Assembly (NCBI GenBank): GCA_937892105.1
Contig: CALAUZ010000416.1
Span: 1-8,237 of the forward strand
Origin: an uncultured Fretibacterium sp.
GTDB lineage: Bacteria; Synergistota; Synergistia; Synergistales; Aminobacteriaceae
Reading direction: 5' to 3'
DNA: 8,237 nucleotides
A program made the position numbers and the translations under genes. The stretch's first letter is position 1. Each line of letters opens with the position of its first letter. Positions 1-6,000 of the stretch are shown here, in pieces. The notes beneath the pieces were generated by a model. The model searched no databases. It saw only the letters and a list, made by a program, of their open reading frames with translations, and had not been told where the DNA came from.

Positions 1-3000
1 ACAATACATTGCCTTTGCTGTCATGGCCTAAAGTGATATGCGGGCGTCCCTGAATGTCAGGCGGTAGCCTGTCTTCATCTTCCGGCCAGAAGAAGCGGTT
101 AAAGAGCTGTATAAGCATAGTGAATAGGTTAAGCATGATATAAGCCTTGCCAATTTTGTACGCGTAATACGGAGCGTTAAGCACTTTGCCTTTAAGCAGC
201 CCCATAACGACATCGCCAGCGCAATCTTCAGTGATAGCATTCTTAATGAGCTGAACATATCTTTTACCGTTGACTTCAATCCACGAATAGAAGGGTACAA
301 GAATATCACGCAGTAATTGTCCAGTTTCGGAGACTTGGTCATACGCGCCGAGTAACTCATTAGCCATCTTGAAAGCTCTGTCGCGAATATCAGGAATGCT
401 CATGACTTCATCCCTATCAGACGCGCCCCAGTTAAGCGGAATGCCGTTATTGTTCTGCATTTGCTCCAAGTAGCTTAGGTATGTTGCGTAGCGTAGAATT
501 TGCTCTCTATACTCTGAGATTTTCTGAACGCCCGACCAAGCGAATTTATCGATTAAAGCCCAAGTGCGACGTGGTAAATCTTTCCACACAGAAGCCTCTT
601 TTCCTCGCAATTCAGAAATGAGATTATTGAACTCCCTGAACTGTTTGTAGTCTGCTAATTCTTGTGCGCTTTCAGTGGTTACCGCCCCGCCTCTAGCCTG
701 AAACTCTCTAAGCTCTTTAGTAACCTTGTCAACATCGCCATAGAACGCGTCCCATAACTCAATAATAGATTGAGGCATGAATTTAAGTGCGCGAGGGTTG
801 CCAGCTAAAACCGCGTCAAGGTCTCCCGTGAAGTTGCGAGTGCTGTACTTTGCAAAGCGTGTAATGAAGTATAGAGTATGTTTTTTCCAAGCAGTAGTAA
901 GTTTCTTCCAGAGTTTACCGAGTGGGCCTCTTTGTACAGGAGTGCTTAATTTGTTTAGAGTATCAGCCAGCTCTTTGGGTAACACCATGAGCGCGTCATT
1001 CTGAGAGCCAGCAACTTTAGAGCGTAATTTCTTCATAGTATCCTCTGACAGGTTTAACTGCCTTCCAGCCTGTTCGAGAGCCAAGCCTAAAACATTCTCA
1101 GTAATGGAGCGAGCCGAATGAATGAACTCACCTGACATAGGGTTAAACAGCGAGTGATTTTTTGGAATATGAAGTCTCCACTGGCTGCCGAAGAAATTTT
1201 CTAGACTGCGCTTTTTGTCGTACTCATCGCGTAAATCTCTGAGAGCCTTTAGTCGTTCAATATCTTGGAGCATAGACGTTCTATGCAGTCCAACGGCGTG
1301 AATGTAGTTAGCGTTAATGTTTTTGCCCGCGAGCATAGACGCATAATCGAGGAGGAAGAAGTCATTGCGTCTAACTCTTTCAGCGGCAGTCTTCAGCCCT
1401 AACTCATCAGCCAGAGTAGCCAATTCTTTGCGAATTTTCTCGTTAATGGAGTATTCGCGGTTAATGGCTTGTAGAATGGCTTTGTCCCTTTGAGCGAGTG
1501 CAACAAACTTATCTTTGCTAGCCTTTAAAGTTTCAGGAGTGAAGCCCATCGGAAGGACGGCATTGGGATTGTTGCGCTTGAAGGTGTACAAGTCGTTAAT
1601 AAGCATGATACGAGTGAAAATATCAAACTGTCTTGGATTAAGGTCATGCAAAGAGCTGTGGAAGGACATTAAAGCCTCATGAGCTTTAGCCCCAGTTTTT
1701 CTGTTCATGGAGCGGAGAATTTCTCTTGCGTGTGTCAAGCCTTTAGCTTTTGCTTCTTTGCCCGCCAATTCAGGGAAATCGCCTTTGAAGCCGTGCATAA
1801 TTTCAGCGAGAGAACGTTTCAGGCCGTCAAGAGTAGTTTCTTGTTCCTGCGGTAATTGAGCTTCATAGAAAGCCTGCTCAGTTTCAGCGGTAGGGAAGGT
1901 TTCAATGAGAGGATTTCGCGGTGCAGACTGGTAATAAGTTTCCTGTCGTCTGTAGTTGAAGCGTTTAGACGGCGGCACAGTATCATAGACAATCTCGCCA
2001 TTTTCGTCCCTAACAAACTCACGTTTTTCTTCATCCCATCTTGGTTCAGATACAACGGTATCATTGAGCTTCCTGCTGTTTTTTGTGTTTCTGTAGGAAT
2101 AATTTTTGCCGTCATCATAGCCAAGTTCAGCGATAGAGTTAGCGTCCCACCATAAAAATCTAGTGCTAACCTTAGCGGAAATAATGCGGTAATTGCCATC
2201 AAGGGAGCTTTCGCCGTGCTGAACGGCATAATCACGAGAAGGGGTAACCCAATCTCCATTACGCAGAGCAGTTTCTTTAACGTCTTTAGGAACAGCCCTG
2301 TAAACGGTAAGAAGTTTTTTGTTCTTAACGGCGTAAGTAACAGCGTAAAAAGCGTCCCATTCTTCCGGCGAGTATAGATAATATTGCGGGTGTGTCCAAT
2401 AATCAGCCGGGACTAAATCAGAGTTCATGACGTTAGCGAGGTTAGGATAGCCGTCTTGACTCGTTGGAGGCTGGTGCAGTCCTCTGTGCTGATTGTCAGG
2501 GGAATATCCTTTTTTGCGGGCTTGTTCGTCAACGATAGAGCGTGCAGTGTCCATATCCCCGGCGTTAAGAGCGTCAAAATATCGCCTGTCCATGTCTCTG
2601 TCGGCGGCGGACTGTTTGTAAATATCAGGGTTGGAGCTATATTCTCCGTTATTCATGTCAGAAGATTTAGCCTGATGCTTGTTGAAGAAGACGAAGACAT
2701 CGCCTAAGTCATCGCCAATATCGTCTGTGGCACTGTCCCTAATGTTTCTGAAAATGATACCGTCAAAGGGAATGCTTTTAGTGTTCTCGCCGTCAAAATC
2801 GCCATTATAAATGGCTTCAACGAAATCGTCAGTGAATTGATATTCGCTTTCTTCAACGGAATACCTATCGAAGTCTCCGTCTAATTCCGCGTCAATGTAG
2901 TCAGCGGCATCTTCATCATCAGCGAAAGGTTCACCGAAGTAAGGCTCATCATCTTTTTTGTGGTAAATATCTTGTCCCGTTTCATTGTCATGAAGCCAAG

Positions 3001-6000
3001 TGTCTCCAAGTCTGACGGCTGATTTTCCTTTAGCGTCCATAATGAAAGGATTACGCAGGTTTAAGAAGAGCGGGTAAGCTTTTGAGTGCCTGGGTTTTTC
3101 GCCGTCTTCCCTAGTGTAAGTTTCAGAGACCTCGAAGCGGTTAGACGTGAACAGCCCTTTACCCCGGAATGATTTGCGCGGGTCTAAAACGGTGTAATGG
3201 TCATGATGAGTGCCGAAAAACAGCACTAAGGGTTCACCGTTCTTGTCAATGGCCTGTGAAGAGTTTAGCGGGTCAAGCTCCCAATCACCGAACCAGCGTT
3301 TGAAATTGTCGGTACGAACCAGCAACCACTGTAACTCGTCCAGATTAGTATTTTCTCCATTAGGAGCTTTAAGCCATTGAGCTGTACCCTGATATTTTTT
3401 GCGCAGAACCTCAACTTGTCTTTTTGCGCTAAGAGTAAGGAAACTATCAGTCGTGCGTGTGGCATTGTCGCTGTCCCTGTTTGTGTTAGTAGCTGATTGC
3501 TTGTAAATGTCTGGATTTGAACTATACTCGCCGTTATTGTGGGTAGAAGATTTAATATCCTCCGAGTATTTAGCGACATAGACAGTGCTAGTGCGTTCCG
3601 AATGTCCGTCAATAATACCCTCAAAGATAACGCCGTCATGATAGCCTTCAGGACTGCTGTCTAGTTCACCGTTAAATGCAGCGCGTACGATTTCGTCAGT
3701 AGTGTTATAGCCGTACTTACTTTCAACGGAGTAGCGCATGAAATCAGGGTCATTGAGAGTGTAAGCGATATAGTCTTCAGCTTCATTCCTGTCAGCAAAA
3801 TTATTACCGTAATCGTCAGTGTAGATATAGTCATCAGTCTCGAAGTCTCTGATAAGGAAAGTATCAAGGTTGTTCCAAGTTTTACCGTAAGCGTCATCGA
3901 AAATGTAGGGATTACGAATGTTAAGGAATACTGGATAAACATAGCCTTTTCCATGCTCTGCGTATCCTTCAGCGTCATAAAGCTCAGTAGTGAAGAATGA
4001 GCCTCCCCCCGCCGAGCCGCTTTCAGTGTTGAATATGGAGAATGCATTAGGTGAGCCGTGATAGACAACTCTAGGTTCACCATTTTCATCAACGACTTTA
4101 CTAGCCTCGTACGGGTCATTTTCCCAATTGCCGAACCAGTTTTTGAAGTTGTCAGTGCGAACGAGAAGCCATTGAAGCTCGTCTAAATTAGTATTTTCTC
4201 CATTAGGAGCTTTCAACCATTGAGCTGTACCCTGATATTTTTTGCGCAGAGTTTCAATTTGTCTTCTTGCCTCTTGAGTAAGGAAGCTGTCAGCCGTGCG
4301 TGTGATATTTGGATTGTCCCTGCCTGTATTCGTTGCTGATTGCTTGTAAATATCTCCCGTACCAGTACCGAATGTGCCTCTGTTGTTCTTTGATTTAACC
4401 TGAACGGGCTTGAATATGACGAAATCGTCAGTGAGTTCAAAGTTTAGTCCTTCCTTAATGTTACGGATAATAACGCCGTCATGCCTAGATTTAGTGAGAG
4501 TTCTGTTTCTAACATCGCGTACAAGTTCAGCGGATGAAAGATTTTTTCCGTTTACGTTAAGTCTAGGCCAAGAAGCTCCATTAGCGTTGTATACATACGG
4601 GTTACGAATGTTAAGGAAGACTGGATAAATGGTAGTAGTATTTTCATCTTCAGCCACGCGCCTATTTGACGCGAACCAAGCTCCCGTAGGGTCTAGCAGC
4701 TCTTTGCCTCTAGTATTGAAGACAGAGAAAGGCTCATGCTGTGTTCCATGATAAACGATTAGCGGCTCACCGTTCTCGTCAACGACTTTGCTTGAATAAA
4801 GCGGTGTGTTTTCCCAATCGCCGAACCAATTTTTGAAAGCCTTAGTGCGTACTAAGAGCCATTCTCTTTTTCCGAGATTTGATTTTTTGCCGTTAGGAGC
4901 TTTAAAGAGTTTTCCTGTACCTTTGTATTTTTCGAGAACCTCGTCAATTTCCTGCGGGTTGAAGCGTAGCATAAGTTGTCTTCCGTCTGCGTCAATGCCG
5001 TAGAAAGCCTGCTCGTTTTGCTTTGATTGTGCGTTTGTTGCGCTCTGGTGATAAATATCTGGGTCATTAGGATTGAAGTAGCCGTTATTCTTTGTGGCGG
5101 ACTTAATTTGATTGGAATTGAATACGACCCAGCTGTCTTGTGGTTCAGTCCCCGGCTCAACTCCTTCAAATTCATTAAGGTAGACGATACCGTCATCGCC
5201 AGCGCGTTTAGAAGCCTGTACCGAGTAATTCCAGTGCGCCCCTTGGTCAAAAGTCCTGTAAGGGTTGCGAATGTTTAAGAAGACTGGGAAGAGCCTACCT
5301 TTTGCTCTGTCGTCAGCCTGTTTGCGCGTCCCGAAGTGAATACCGCCAGAGTTTTCGCGGAAGACGGAGAAATTATTACCTCTTTCGGTGCGGTGATACA
5401 GCACTAGGGGTTCTCCGTTCTCATCAAGTACTTTGCTTGCGTTTTCAGGGTCATTTTCCCAATCGCCAAACCACGCTTTGAAGTTAGGAGTACGCACAGT
5501 GAGCCACTGACGCTGAGTAAGATTTGTAGGTTTACCGTTTGGAGCTTTCATCCATTGCGGAGTACCTTTGTATTTCTTGCGTATGAGTTTGAGCTGTTCA
5601 TCTGGTATATCGGGCGGAGTTTCCTCACTATCAATTTCCTGTGCTGACTGCCTGTAAGTCTCGTTAGGATTACCCGTGAGTTTTTGCAGAGCTGTGTTTC
5701 TGAAATATTCGACAGCTTCGGGATTGCCTTCAACGCCGAGCATTTTGATGGCCTTAGTATTCCAGATGACGAAATTGCGAGTACCCGCGCCCGCATCCCT
5801 GCTACCTCTGTCCCAGTAGCGATGACCTGGTACACCATGTTTGTTGAGCATGAAAGAAGCCTTTTGCTTATAATCAGTAATTTCGCCCATATCATAGCTG
5901 CTTAGGGTATCAGCTAAAGCCCAATAGAATTGTTCACCAGTGCTTGCTTCTTGGAGCTTTGATACGTCAATTCCGTGTTCTTTAAGCTCCTTGATGATGG

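Noticed and set aside
1819..2259. Minus-strand 146-codon and overlapping plus-strand (1856-2155) open frames
   Set aside because: Both overlap module G (YRAVP/GDWVTPSR) in wrong frames and have no independent support such as a ribosome binding site or conserved motif.
4007..4021. C-rich run (cctccccccgcc) as a possible slippage or regulatory site
   Set aside because: It encodes the glycine-rich AGGGS in module E in the intact frame, and nothing in the alternative frames continues a sensible protein.
3661..4119. A 152-codon minus-strand open frame
   Set aside because: It lies in another reading frame over ART module E; its Thr/Leu/Ser-rich translation resembles nothing, while the overlapping frame gives clear ART boxes.
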